NCBI RefSeq assembly: GCF_014489075.1
Contig: NZ_JACTGR010000001.1
Location: 620,001 to 684,000, forward strand
DNA: 64,000 bases
Reading direction: 5' to 3'
From: Sphingomonas sp. JC676
GTDB lineage: Bacteria > Pseudomonadota > Alphaproteobacteria > Sphingomonadales > Sphingomonadaceae
Shown: positions 26,992 to 35,897 of the stretch, piece by piece
How positions within the stretch are numbered: position 1 is the stretch's first letter
How the letters are laid out: each line of letters starts with the position of its first letter
Program-made: the position numbers and the translations under genes
Notes under the pieces: model-generated
What the model was told of the DNA's origin: nothing
Database searches by the model: none
Seen by the model: the letters and a program-made list of their open reading frames with translations, nothing else

Positions 26992-29207
26992 GCGCCGAGC
27001 GCTCCCGTCCAGCTTTGGCCGGCGGCGAGGCGGATCTCGGCGTCGTGGTGGCCGATCACGATGTCGGGGCCTGAGACCGCGCGATAGGTGATGCCGCCGC
27101 CCTGCACCTCGACCCGCACCAGCGTGCCGCGCCAGGTGAGGCCGAAGCCATAGCCCTTCCACTCGGCCGGGCGGGTTGGGCGGAAGCGAAGTTCGGGACC
27201 ATGGGGACGGAAACCCGCGAACCCCCAGACCAATGCCATCCAGGACCCGGCCATCGCGGCCATGTGGACGCCGTGGCCGGTGTTGCCGTGGCGGTCGTCG
27301 ATATCGACCAGGCTGGTGTCTGCGAAGAAGCGCAGCGCCGCGACCTCATGCCCCACTTCGCTGGCGAGGATCGAGAAAGTGGCAGCGGAAAGCGTCGAAT
27401 CGTGGGTGGTGACGGGTTCGTAGTGGTCGAAGACGCGGCGCTTCCGTTCGAGCGAAACTTGCTCCCCGCCCAGCACCATGCCGAGCACGATATCGGCCTG
27501 TTTCGAGACCTGGTGCCGATAGAGCGTCATCGGGTGAAAATGGAGCAGCAGCGGCAGCTGCGACGCCGGGGTATTGGCTACATCCCAGCGCGGCTTGTCG
27601 AGGAAACTCGCGTCCTGCGCGTCGAGATCGCGTTCGGCGTCATAGGGCAGGTGCATCGCATCGGCGGTGCGGGTGAATTCGGCGAGCTCGTCAGCGCCCA
27701 GCGCCATCTGCGCGGCCAGCGCCGTCCAGGCTTCCGGCGCACTCTCCGCGACACGCGCCGCCGCCGAAACCGCGAGGCGCAAATGCTTCTGCGCCATCCG
27801 GTTGGTGTACCAATTATCGTCGATCAGCGCGGTATATTCGTCCGGCCCGGTCACGCCGCGCAGGTGGAAGGCGCCGCCCGCCCAATCGCCCAGCACCAGC
27901 CATAATCGGGCGGTCTCGATCAGCATCCGCGCGCCATGCTCGACCAGGAACGCCTCGTCGCCGGTCGCGTCGACATAGCAGCCGATGGCAAAGGCGATCG
28001 CCGCGTTGATGTGATATTGCGCCGAGCCGCTCGGGTAATGCGCCGAGCATTCGCGACCCTCGATCGTCCGCCAGGCGTAGAGCGCGCCGCGGGGATGATC
28101 GAGCGCTCGCGCATTGGCGAAGGCTGCATCGAGCGTCGCCGAGCGATAGACCAGCATCGCTCTTGCGATGTCGGGCGCGAGCACCGCGAGCACCGGCAGC
28201 ATGAATGCCTCGGTGTCCCAGAAATAATGGCCCTCATAGCCTTCGCCTGTCAGCCCCTTGGCGGCTGCGCTCGAGCGCCCGTCGCGGCCCGCTGAGGCGA
28301 AGAGGTGGAACAGGTTGGCGCGCAGCGTCGCGGTGAGGCGCGGTTGCCCGGCGACGTCGAGATCGGCGCCCGCCCAGAAGGCGTCGAGCAATGCGCGCTG
28401 CGCCTCCACCGCGCGGCCGAAGCCATCCGCCAGCGCCGTATCGGCGAGCGCCTGTGCCTCGGCCACCAGCACGTCCGACGGATCGCGGCCTGCCGCGAAC
28501 CCGGTTGCGACCAGCAGCCAGCCGTCTTCTTCGCGCTGGCGCTGGACCGCCGCGACGCCGATGCCGCTGCCGGGCAGGCGCTCGACCACCAGCACTTCCT
28601 CGCTGCGCTCGATCTCGAAGCCGCGCGACGCGAGATTCACGCCGATTCGCGGATCGTCGCTCTGGGCGGCAGCCTTGGGCGCGGGCGCAAGATAGGGATG
28701 CAGCGTCGCAGTGGCGCCGTCGACTTCGGCGCGCAGCCGGCGAACCAGCGCGGCGCGGCCATCGAGTGGCACGAGCCGTTCGGCATGGACCGTCAGGATG
28801 CGGCCATCGGCGAGGGTCCAGCGCGTCTCGCGGCGGAGCACACCTTGCCGCAGGTCGAGCACGCGCCGCGTAGCGGAGGTGGCCGCCGTCAAGTCTATCG
28901 CCGCGCCATCGATCCGCACCGCGAGCCCGAGCGCCTCGGCGACCGGCACGCGCGAATCGGAGCTTGCAGCAAAGCCGTGCAGCCGCTCGTGATAATGGAT
29001 CGGTGCCTGTTCATAGGCCCGGGCGAGGAAGGTGGTCGCGCTCGCGCGCTCTTCGATCGCGCCGCGCACCCCGATCGCGCCGTTGGAAAGCGCCAGGATC
29101 GTCGCCGCCCAGCCTTCGCGGGCAGGATCGTCGCCGATCACCTCCAGCGCCCAGCCATCCTCCGCGAACAGCAAGCCGTCTTCCAAGCCGTCCGATACGC
29201 GCGCCAA
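26988..29207 (-). CDS. GH65 family glycoside phosphorylase
   Basis: 739-residue cytosolic enzyme that phosphorolyses an alpha-glucosyl disaccharide to beta-glucose 1-phosphate and a sugar. It has an N-terminal beta-sandwich (to about 270), an (alpha/alpha)6 barrel with HYFWDTEAFMLP (about 327-338) and the general acid Glu near 457 in GVTGPDEYT, then a C-terminal beta-sheet domain. Substrate (maltose, trehalose, kojibiose or nigerose) cannot be fixed by eye; the ECSAHYPSGSAQYHINAAI loop differs from the classical maltose enzymes. The start is TTG 29207, with GGGAG seven bases before; another TTG lies at 29222. A LacI-type site stands 45 bases upstream. Confidence 0.92.
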   Translation of the reverse strand: MARVSDGLEDGLLFAEDGWALEVIGDDPAREGWAATILALSNGAIGVRGAIEERASATTFLARAYEQAPIHYHERLHGFAASSDSRVPVAEALGLAVRIDGAAIDLTAATSATRRVLDLRQGVLRRETRWTLADGRILTVHAERLVPLDGRAALVRRLRAEVDGATATLHPYLAPAPKAAAQSDDPRIGVNLASRGFEIERSEEVLVVERLPGSGIGVAAVQRQREEDGWLLVATGFAAGRDPSDVLVAEAQALADTALADGFGRAVEAQRALLDAFWAGADLDVAGQPRLTATLRANLFHLFASAGRDGRSSAAAKGLTGEGYEGHYFWDTEAFMLPVLAVLAPDIARAMLVYRSATLDAAFANARALDHPRGALYAWRTIEGRECSAHYPSGSAQYHINAAIAFAIGCYVDATGDEAFLVEHGARMLIETARLWLVLGDWAGGAFHLRGVTGPDEYTALIDDNWYTNRMAQKHLRLAVSAAARVAESAPEAWTALAAQMALGADELAEFTRTADAMHLPYDAERDLDAQDASFLDKPRWDVANTPASQLPLLLHFHPMTLYRHQVSKQADIVLGMVLGGEQVSLERKRRVFDHYEPVTTHDSTLSAATFSILASEVGHEVAALRFFADTSLVDIDDRHGNTGHGVHMAAMAGSWMALVWGFAGFRPHGPELRFRPTRPAEWKGYGFGLTWRGTLVRVEVQGGGITYRAVSGPDIVIGHHDAEIRLAAGQSWTGALGA

Positions 29208-29251
29208 GCAACCGCTCCCCAACCTTATGACGAGCAGCGATACAGGGTCTT

Positions 29252-29265
29252 TGATATCGTTTTCA
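29252..29265. promoter_or_regulatory. Putative LacI-family operator upstream of GH65-pgmB
   Basis: TGATATCGTTTTCA is an imperfect dyad around CG (five of seven base pairs) between the LacI gene end and the GH65 start, closely matching the site at 24992. It is the expected target of the LacI regulator encoded next to it. Confidence 0.62.
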
Positions 29266-29276
29266 AGGATAAAGGA

Positions 29277-30317
29277 TCAGGTGTCTCGAACGACGATCTC
29301 GGTGGGAAGCGTGGTCGAGCGCGCGCGGCCGCCGTCGATCTGCTGCATTAGCTTCTCGACGAGCAGCGCACCGGCGACATCGGTCTTCTGGTTGATCGTG
29401 GTGATCGCCGGGCTGAAATGTGCGGTCGGCGGGATGTTGTTGTACCCGACCAGCGAGAAATCGCGCGAGGCGTTCAGCCCGCGCTCCTTGAAAGAGCCTA
29501 TCGCGGCCATCGCGGCGGTGTCCGAAAAGGTGAAGACCGCGTCGGGCTGGCGCCCCGCGGCGAGATAGGCCGAGATGGTCTCCGCGGTCGTGTTGAACGC
29601 CATCGACGCGATCGGAAGGAAATCGATGACGACGTCGTCATGCTCCTCGCCGATGGCGCGCAGGCCTTCGAAGCGCAGGCGCAATTCCTCGTGACGGATA
29701 TCGCCGACGAATAGCCAGCGCTTGCGTCCGGCAGCCAGGAAATGCCTGCCGGCCAGCTGACCGCCGCGGAAATTGTCGCTGCCCACGGCGCAATAACCCG
29801 CATCCGCGGCGACAGCGCCCCAGACGACCAGCGGCACATCCTCACGACCAAGGGCACGCAGCATAACGTCGCGCGTCCCCTGTCCGAGCACGATGAACCC
29901 GTCCGCGCCCCGCGCGCGGTGGAAGTCGCGAAAGGCGCGTGCATCGTCGAGGCCCGGCGGCGACAGCAGCAGGTCCTGGTTGCGGATCGAGAGGGCTTCC
30001 GACACGCCAGCCAACAGCTCAAAGATGAACGGATCTCCGATCGCGCCATGATGGTGGGAGCCGAAGTCGAGCATCACGGCCACGGTATTGGTGCGCGCCT
30101 GCCGCAGCTTCGCCGCGTTGCGGTTCACCGCATAGCCATGGCTGCGCGCCACCGCCAACACGCGCTCGCGCGTTTCCTCGGTCACCAGCGGGCTGCCGTT
30201 GAGAACGCGGGACACGGTTGGCGTCGAGACCTCCGCCAGCCGAGCGATGTCCTGCATCTTCAGTCTCGTCCCCGGTACGGGGATCTCGTCATTCTTGGGT
30301 GCTGTTTTCTTCGCCAT
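29277..30317 (-). CDS. LacI-family transcriptional regulator
   Basis: 346-residue repressor. The N-terminal helix-turn-helix and hinge read MQDIARLAEVSTPTVSRVLN (about residues 21-40), followed by a periplasmic-binding-protein-like sensor domain ending in the dimer region. It sits upstream of GH65-pgmB on the same strand, and both matching operator-like sites fall in front of sugar genes, so it most likely represses the receptor, MFS and GH65-pgmB units until a sugar effector binds. ATG 30317 was chosen; an ATG at 30338 is also in frame. Confidence 0.93.
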   Translation of the reverse strand: MAKKTAPKNDEIPVPGTRLKMQDIARLAEVSTPTVSRVLNGSPLVTEETRERVLAVARSHGYAVNRNAAKLRQARTNTVAVMLDFGSHHHGAIGDPFIFELLAGVSEALSIRNQDLLLSPPGLDDARAFRDFHRARGADGFIVLGQGTRDVMLRALGREDVPLVVWGAVAADAGYCAVGSDNFRGGQLAGRHFLAAGRKRWLFVGDIRHEELRLRFEGLRAIGEEHDDVVIDFLPIASMAFNTTAETISAYLAAGRQPDAVFTFSDTAAMAAIGSFKERGLNASRDFSLVGYNNIPPTAHFSPAITTINQKTDVAGALLVEKLMQQIDGGRARSTTLPTEIVVRDT

Positions 30318-30392
30318 TCTCTCTTCTATGGGACACAATCGTGCGGCGGCAAATGTCTTAGTGGCCGCGCGCTTCCCGACATGGTCCGGATT

Positions 30393-32756
30393 TCAAAGCG
30401 GTTGCAGAGTCGTTCGCGCCGCGGCCTTCGCGTCGACCGCAGCACGGCTGAAGGGCATCGGCTGCATCACCCCGGCGGCCCAGGGCCAATACTGGTCGCG
30501 ATAGTGCGGCGAGCGGGGATCGATCGATTGGCCGGGCAGGTTGAGCATCAGCGAATTGTCCCAGGCGCCGACGTCGATCACCTGCAGATAGCTGGCGCCG
30601 CCGCCGACCCCCCAGCCCGGGCCGGACCCGAGCCAGCGCGCCATGACGGTATAACCGTCGCCGCCCGAGCCCTCGCCCTCGATCGCCGGAAAGGCGGCGG
30701 CGATCGCGGGGATGGCCGAGAGGGGATGCCGGATCCGTATCTGATGGAGGGAGCCGTAACGCCATGCCGCGGGATCGGCGCCGAGCCGCTCGCGTGCCGA
30801 GGTCCAGGCGGATGCCAGTGCTGCATCGAGCATCGCATCGCGCGCGGCCTGCGGATCGGCGCCGAGCCGCTTGTCCGGATGCACAAGCAGGTCGAGCAGA
30901 ACCGACGGTGCGATCACCTTCACCAGCGGCTTTGCCCGCGCGGGCACGATCGCGGCGAGCATGCGCTTGCTGATGTCGCGCCATGTCATCTCGAACAACG
31001 CCGCAGCGCCGCTGTCCACCGCGATCCGCGCGTCCCAGCCACGCAGCATGTCCACGGCCGGCCTGGCGGCATCGGACGGGTGTTGCGGAAGGAGCGCCAG
31101 GAACTGGCGCGCGGGGGTCGAAAGCGTGTCGTGCTGCAGGGCGACGCTGTCGGCCAGGCGATGCTTGTCCTGGCTCGCCAGCACGTCGGCGATGCGCTCG
31201 TAGCGATAGGGGTCCCGGAAGGAGAAGGCCGGGATGCGATCGCGGGGCCAGTCCGCGGGCAGGTTGTTCTGGTTGGCCGAAGCGAACCAGCCCTTGGCTG
31301 GGTTATATTCGCTCGGGAGCGATGCGAAATCGCGTGTGCCCGTCCAGTCGTACCGTCCGTCGCCGGGCACGGGCAGCAGGCCGTCCCCTTGCTTGCGTAC
31401 CGGTGCGAAGCCGATGACCTGCCAGCCGGTGTTTCCCTTGACGTCGGCATAGTGGAAATTGGTGGGCGACGGATGCAGCGGGAAGGCCTTGCGCAGGCCC
31501 GCCCAGTCCTTCGCCAGGTTGATCGCGATCATCGCGAAGACGCCGTGGCCGCCCGGCTGCATCGAGATCGCAGCGAGTGCCGTCGCGCGGCGTCGCGCCG
31601 GATCGTGCGAGATCACCGGCCCCTGTTCCGCATAGCGCAGCGCCACTCGCTCGGGCGCTGTGCCCATGATCGGGATCAACTCCTCTACGCGCTCGAAGCG
31701 TTTCCAGCCTCCCTTGTGGCGGTAAAGCTCGGGATCGTCGGGATGGAGCTCCAGCACGAACAGGTCGTTCTGGTCGATGTGGAAATTGGTGCGGCCGAAC
31801 GCGAACCGATCGGTGTGCCCCTGCATGATGCCCGGCAGCCCTGGGGCGCCAGCGCCGATCACGTCGAGTCCGGGCGCGCTCAGATGCGCGACATGGCGCG
31901 GGCCGAAGCCGCCGATTCCCAGGTGCGGGTCGTTCGCCAGGATCGTGCGCCCCGTTGCAGTACGCGACGGCGCGACCGTCCAGGCATTGCTCCCGGCATT
32001 CGCACCCTCGGCGGGATCCGGAACGGGCTGGTCGGGTCCGAAGGGCAGCCCACCGAGCCGCAGGACGCCCAGATCCGCGGGGCCCACCCCCGCGACATCT
32101 AGCCCCTCCGGCACGCGCATGGTCCATGCCGGGCGGAGCGGTGCGACGATGGCGTCCAGCTCGAGCAGCCCGATCGCCGCGAGCTGGGCCCGGCGTATCT
32201 CGTCGTCGACATTGCCGATCGAGCCATCGCGCGCGAGCACCAGGTCGCGGACGTCCCATGTGATCGGCGCGATGCCAAGGATCCTGTATTCGAGCGGAAG
32301 CAGCGCGGGATTGGCAATCACCTCGTCGATACGCGCGTTGATCCCCGCGACATAGGCGCGCGCGCAGGCCAGCACGTTCGGCGGCGCGCGGCGCAGCTCG
32401 GCATCCAGGTCGCCGCGATAGTGGAAAAGGCGTGCGTTTGCGTCATGCTCGACAAAGCGGGGCCCGAATACCTCCGCAAGCCGCCCCAGGTCGCTGCGAT
32501 GCGCAAGGTCGATCTGAAACAGGCGATCCCGCGCGACGACATAGCCCTGTCCGAAAAACGCGTCCGGGATCGAGGTCGCGCGGACATGCGGGGTGCCGAA
32601 AACATCGTCAACGATCGTGATGGGTGCGCCGAGGCCCTGGACTCGCTGCGGTCTGGCAATCGCCGCCCCGCCCCAATTCAGCAGTGTCGCCGCGGGGGCG
32701 GAGCTGGCCACAAACGCCGCTGTCGAGCCCAGCAGGAAGGAACGACGGTTAAGCAT
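30393..32756 (-). CDS. Penicillin acylase family protein, Tat-exported
   Basis: 787-residue Ntn-hydrolase of the penicillin/AHL acylase family, made as a precursor and cut into two chains. The N terminus has a twin-arginine signal (NRRSFLLGSTAAFVASSAPA), and the new N-terminal nucleophile is Ser about 256 in NAGSNAWTVAPS, followed by ILANDPHLG. Known substrates in the family include beta-lactams and acyl-homoserine lactones; which applies here cannot be told. Start at ATG 32756; a GTG six bases upstream is possible. No partner gene is evident. Confidence 0.9.
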   Translation of the reverse strand: MLNRRSFLLGSTAAFVASSAPAATLLNWGGAAIARPQRVQGLGAPITIVDDVFGTPHVRATSIPDAFFGQGYVVARDRLFQIDLAHRSDLGRLAEVFGPRFVEHDANARLFHYRGDLDAELRRAPPNVLACARAYVAGINARIDEVIANPALLPLEYRILGIAPITWDVRDLVLARDGSIGNVDDEIRRAQLAAIGLLELDAIVAPLRPAWTMRVPEGLDVAGVGPADLGVLRLGGLPFGPDQPVPDPAEGANAGSNAWTVAPSRTATGRTILANDPHLGIGGFGPRHVAHLSAPGLDVIGAGAPGLPGIMQGHTDRFAFGRTNFHIDQNDLFVLELHPDDPELYRHKGGWKRFERVEELIPIMGTAPERVALRYAEQGPVISHDPARRRATALAAISMQPGGHGVFAMIAINLAKDWAGLRKAFPLHPSPTNFHYADVKGNTGWQVIGFAPVRKQGDGLLPVPGDGRYDWTGTRDFASLPSEYNPAKGWFASANQNNLPADWPRDRIPAFSFRDPYRYERIADVLASQDKHRLADSVALQHDTLSTPARQFLALLPQHPSDAARPAVDMLRGWDARIAVDSGAAALFEMTWRDISKRMLAAIVPARAKPLVKVIAPSVLLDLLVHPDKRLGADPQAARDAMLDAALASAWTSARERLGADPAAWRYGSLHQIRIRHPLSAIPAIAAAFPAIEGEGSGGDGYTVMARWLGSGPGWGVGGGASYLQVIDVGAWDNSLMLNLPGQSIDPRSPHYRDQYWPWAAGVMQPMPFSRAAVDAKAAARTTLQPL

Positions 32757-32830
32757 CGGCACCCCCAGCTGTTTTGCCCCGGGGGGAAAGTAGGGCGCTT
32801 CGCGCCTGTGTCCATGGGATAGGGATTCGA

Positions 32831-32855
32831 CGGCAATAACCAGCGGCTATTGCCG
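32831..32855 (-). terminator. Hairpin downstream of cysNC
   Basis: Perfect eight-base stem CGGCAATA/TATTGCCG with a nine-base loop, 15 bases beyond the cysNC stop and before the penicillin-acylase gene. No U-run follows, so it may be a weak terminator or an mRNA-end stabiliser. Confidence 0.45.
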
Positions 32856-32869
32856 CGCGAGGGACAGGA

Positions 32870-34819
32870 TCACGGAATAATGCTGGAGACGATGAGTTCG
32901 GCGGCCTCGTCGGCGTTCATCTGCGTTGTGTCGATGCGGATATCGGGGGCGACAGGCGTTTCGTAGCGGCTGTCGATGCCGGTGAAATTGGTCAGGGCGC
33001 CGCTGCGAGCCTTGGCATAGAGCCCTTTCACGTCACGCGCCTCTGCGACGGCGAGGGGCGTATCCACGAAAATCTCGACGAACTGGCTGTCGCCGATCAG
33101 GTTGCGCACCATCTCGCGTTCGGTGCGGAAGGGGGAGATGAAGGCCGCGATCACGATCAGCCCGGCATCGGTCATCAGGCGCGCAACCTCGCCGACGCGG
33201 CGCAGATTCTCGATCCGGTCCACCTCGGTGAATCCCAGGTCGCGGTTCAGCCCCTGGCGGATATTGTCGCCATCGAGCAGGAAGGTGTGACGGTGCATGC
33301 GGCACAGCCGCTGCTCGACCTTGTTGGCGATCGTCGACTTTCCCGCGCCAGAGAGGCCAGTGAACCATAGCACCATCGGCGTCTGGTTCTTGAGGCGCAT
33401 CCGCTGTTCGCGATCGACGTCGAAATGCTGGCGGTGCGTGTTCTGCGCGCGCCGCAGGGCGAAATTGAGGACACCGGCGCCGATGGTGGCGTTGGTGATC
33501 TTGTCGATCAGGATGAACCCGCCCAGAGCCTTGTTCTCGGAATAGGGCGCAAAGATTATTGGCCGGTCGGTCGCCATTTCGGCCACGCCGATCGCGTTCA
33601 ATTCCAGCGATTTCGCGGCGATATGCTCCATGGTGTTGACGCTCAGCTGATATTTGGGCGGCTGCACGGTAGCCGAGACCAGCTGGGGCCCGCATTTGAG
33701 CCAGTAGGACCGGCCGGGCACCATCGGCGCCTCGTCCATCCAGAACAGTTTCGCTTCGAACTGATCCGCGCATTGCGGCGGATCGTTCGCGGCGCAAATG
33801 GCCCCGCCGCGCGGGCAGTCGACTTCGTCGGTCAAGGTGAGCGTCACCGCCTGGCCCGCCACCGCCGCATCGAGATCGCCGTCGGCAGTCACGATGCGCG
33901 CAACGGAGGATGTGCGCCCCGCGGGCAGCACCCGAACCGTATCGCCAGGGCGTACCTCGCCGCTGACAATCAGTCCGGCAAAGCCGCGAAAGTCGAGATT
34001 GGCGCGGTTGACCCATTGGACGGGCATGCAGAACGGCCGCCCCTGATCCGCTTCCGCGTCGAGCGGCACGCTTTCCAGATGATCGAGGAGCGTCGGGCCG
34101 TCGTACCAGGGCAAGCGCATCGATCGGGTCGCGATGTTGTCGCCGCCTAACGCGCATACCGGGATCGCTGTAAACGCCTCGATTCCGGCAGTGGTGGCGA
34201 AGTCGCGATAGTCCGCCACGATCTTGTCGAAGGTCGCCCGATCGAACCCGACAAGGTCCATCTTGTTCACGGCCAGCACGATGTTGCGGACGCCGAGCAG
34301 GTGGACGAGGCAAGTGTGGCGGCGCGTCTGCGTCAATACGCCCTTCCGGGCATCGATAAGGATGATGGCGAGATCGGCGGTCGAAGCGCCCGTCACCATG
34401 TTGCGGGTATATTGCTCATGGCCCGGCGTATCGGCGACGATGAATTTCCGCCGCTCGGTCGCGAAGAAGCGATAGGCGACGTCGATCGTGATGCCCTGCT
34501 CGCGCTCCGCCGACAGGCCATCGAGCAGCAGGGCGAAATCGATCGCCTTGCTTCGGGTGCCGGTCAGTCGGGAGTCGTCCGCAAGCGTTGCCAACTGATC
34601 CTCAAAGATCGTCTTGGTGTCGTACAGCAGCCGACCGATCAGGGTCGATTTGCCGTCGTCGACGGACCCGCATGTGATGAAGCGCAGCAGCGTTTTGTTC
34701 TGGTGCTGGGCCAGATAGGCCTCGATATCGGCGTCGTTTTTGGGGACATCGACCTCCGGCGCGATCCGCGGGATTGTGTCACCGTCCGGGAAAGCCCGGG
34801 GAGGGAGGTCACCATCCAT
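32870..34819 (-). CDS. cysN: Bifunctional sulfate adenylyltransferase large subunit / APS kinase (CysNC, NodQ-like)
   Basis: 649 residues. The N-terminal GTPase part (about 40-470) has GSVDDGKSTLIGRLL at about 51, DTPGHEQYTRNM and NKMDLVGF, and drives APS formation with CysD. The C-terminal APS kinase part (about 480-649) has the P-loop GLSGAGKST near 488, the FLLDGDNIRQGLNRDLGF segment and the FVDTPLAVAEARDVKGLYAKAR segment, and makes PAPS. The fusion is the same layout as rhizobial NodQ. Its ATG overlaps the last base of the cysD stop (TGATG). PAPS would serve assimilation and also the sulfotransferase in the polysaccharide locus. Confidence 0.95.
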   Translation of the reverse strand: MDGDLPPRAFPDGDTIPRIAPEVDVPKNDADIEAYLAQHQNKTLLRFITCGSVDDGKSTLIGRLLYDTKTIFEDQLATLADDSRLTGTRSKAIDFALLLDGLSAEREQGITIDVAYRFFATERRKFIVADTPGHEQYTRNMVTGASTADLAIILIDARKGVLTQTRRHTCLVHLLGVRNIVLAVNKMDLVGFDRATFDKIVADYRDFATTAGIEAFTAIPVCALGGDNIATRSMRLPWYDGPTLLDHLESVPLDAEADQGRPFCMPVQWVNRANLDFRGFAGLIVSGEVRPGDTVRVLPAGRTSSVARIVTADGDLDAAVAGQAVTLTLTDEVDCPRGGAICAANDPPQCADQFEAKLFWMDEAPMVPGRSYWLKCGPQLVSATVQPPKYQLSVNTMEHIAAKSLELNAIGVAEMATDRPIIFAPYSENKALGGFILIDKITNATIGAGVLNFALRRAQNTHRQHFDVDREQRMRLKNQTPMVLWFTGLSGAGKSTIANKVEQRLCRMHRHTFLLDGDNIRQGLNRDLGFTEVDRIENLRRVGEVARLMTDAGLIVIAAFISPFRTEREMVRNLIGDSQFVEIFVDTPLAVAEARDVKGLYAKARSGALTNFTGIDSRYETPVAPDIRIDTTQMNADEAAELIVSSIIP

Positions 34820-35727
34820 CAGAAATACCCCTCCGCCTTCTTCTTCTCCATGCTCGCGGCGGGATCGTGATCGATCACCCGGCTATGGCGTTCGGAAACG
34901 GTGCTGACGAGCATCTCGGCGATGATCTGCGGAAGCGTCGTCGCGCGGCTCTCGATCGCACCGGTCAGCGGATAACAGCCGAGCGTCCGGAACCGAATCT
35001 GCCGGTCGACAACCTCGTCTCCGGCGGCAAAGCGAAAACGATCGTCGTCGACCATCAGGATCGTGCCGTTCCGCTTCACCGTCGGTCTGGATGCGCTGAA
35101 ATAGAGCGGCGCGATCACGATGCGCTCGAGATGGATATATTGCCATATTTCCAGCTCGGTCCAGTTGGAGAGCGGGAAGACGCGGAAGGTTTCACCCTCC
35201 GCTTTCCGGACATTGTAGAGGTTCCACAATTCCGCACGCTGTTTCCTGGGATCCCAGCGATGGTTGGCCGTGCGGAAGCTGAACACGCGTTCCTTGGCCC
35301 GCGATTTCTCCTCGTCGCGTCGCGCACCGCAGATGGCAGCATCGAAGCGGTGCTGGTCGATTGCCTGTTTCAGGCCCTCGGTCTTCCACATGTCGGTGTG
35401 CAGCGCACCGTGGTCGAAGGGATTGATGCCGCGTGCGAGCGCTTCGGGGTTGCGATGGACGATCAGCTCCATCCCCGCGTCAGCGGCCGCAGCATCGCGG
35501 ATGCGATACATGTCGCGGAATTTCCACATCGTATCGACGTGCAGCAGCGGAAAGGGAGGGGTGGAGGGGTAAAAGGCCTTGCGCGCGAGATGCAGCATGA
35601 CTGCCGAATCCTTGCCCGCCGAATATAGCATCACGGGTCGCTGCGCCTCTGCGACGACCTCCCGCATGATGTGGATGCTCTCGGCTTCCAGCCGCTCAAT
35701 CTGTGTGAGGCTACGTGCCATGGACAT
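34819..35727 (-). CDS. cysD: Sulfate adenylyltransferase small subunit CysD
   Basis: 302-residue ATP-sulfurylase catalytic subunit of the PP-loop fold ([21 protein letters not shown] holds the PP motif, residues about 31-52), with the conserved [22 protein letters not shown] segment and the C-terminal AEGYF. It works with CysN to form APS from sulfate and ATP. Start at ATG 35727 (another ATG at 35721); the longer frame has no family match. It is the first gene of the cysD-cysNC operon; a GGCTTGGG-type hairpin lies further upstream at 35808-35832. Confidence 0.95.
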   Translation of the reverse strand: MSMARSLTQIERLEAESIHIMREVVAEAQRPVMLYSAGKDSAVMLHLARKAFYPSTPPFPLLHVDTMWKFRDMYRIRDAAAADAGMELIVHRNPEALARGINPFDHGALHTDMWKTEGLKQAIDQHRFDAAICGARRDEEKSRAKERVFSFRTANHRWDPRKQRAELWNLYNVRKAEGETFRVFPLSNWTELEIWQYIHLERIVIAPLYFSASRPTVKRNGTILMVDDDRFRFAAGDEVVDRQIRFRTLGCYPLTGAIESRATTLPQIIAEMLVSTVSERHSRVIDHDPAASMEKKKAEGYF

Positions 35728-35807
35728 CCCGAACTCGGCACCGACCAGTGGTGCGCGAGTGCGAGGATGGCACAGGTTGCCCGGTGGACGGCTTGCCATT
35801 CCTGCGT

Positions 35808-35832
35808 ACTACCCAAGAGGCTTGGGGGTAGT
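35808..35832. other. Inverted repeat upstream of cysD
   Basis: ACTACCC-AAG ... CTT-GGGGGTAGT can pair over ten bases with a two-base bulge and a short AGG loop. It lies in the 170-bp stretch between the cysD start and the end of the beta-helix lyase gene, on the upstream side of cysD, so it may be a regulatory dyad or leader hairpin. Nothing else is seen there except a GC hairpin at 35861-35884. Confidence 0.35.
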
Positions 35833-35860
35833 CTCGGGGAGGAGCGTCGGTTCTAAGGAC

Positions 35861-35884
35861 GGCGCGGGTGGATCGTCCCGCGCC
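35861..35884 (-). terminator. GC-rich hairpin after the beta-helix lyase-like gene
   Basis: Perfect stem GGCGCGGG/CCCGCGCC with an eight-base loop, 14 bases beyond the stop at 35898. It lacks a U-run; terminator-like by position and strength only. Confidence 0.45.
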
Positions 35885-35897
35885 GCCTGGCTTCGTC

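Noticed and set aside
29742..32102. 786-codon plus-strand frame across LacI and the penicillin acylase gene
   Set aside because: Mirror frame of two confirmed genes, rich in R, H and G, and without domain features.
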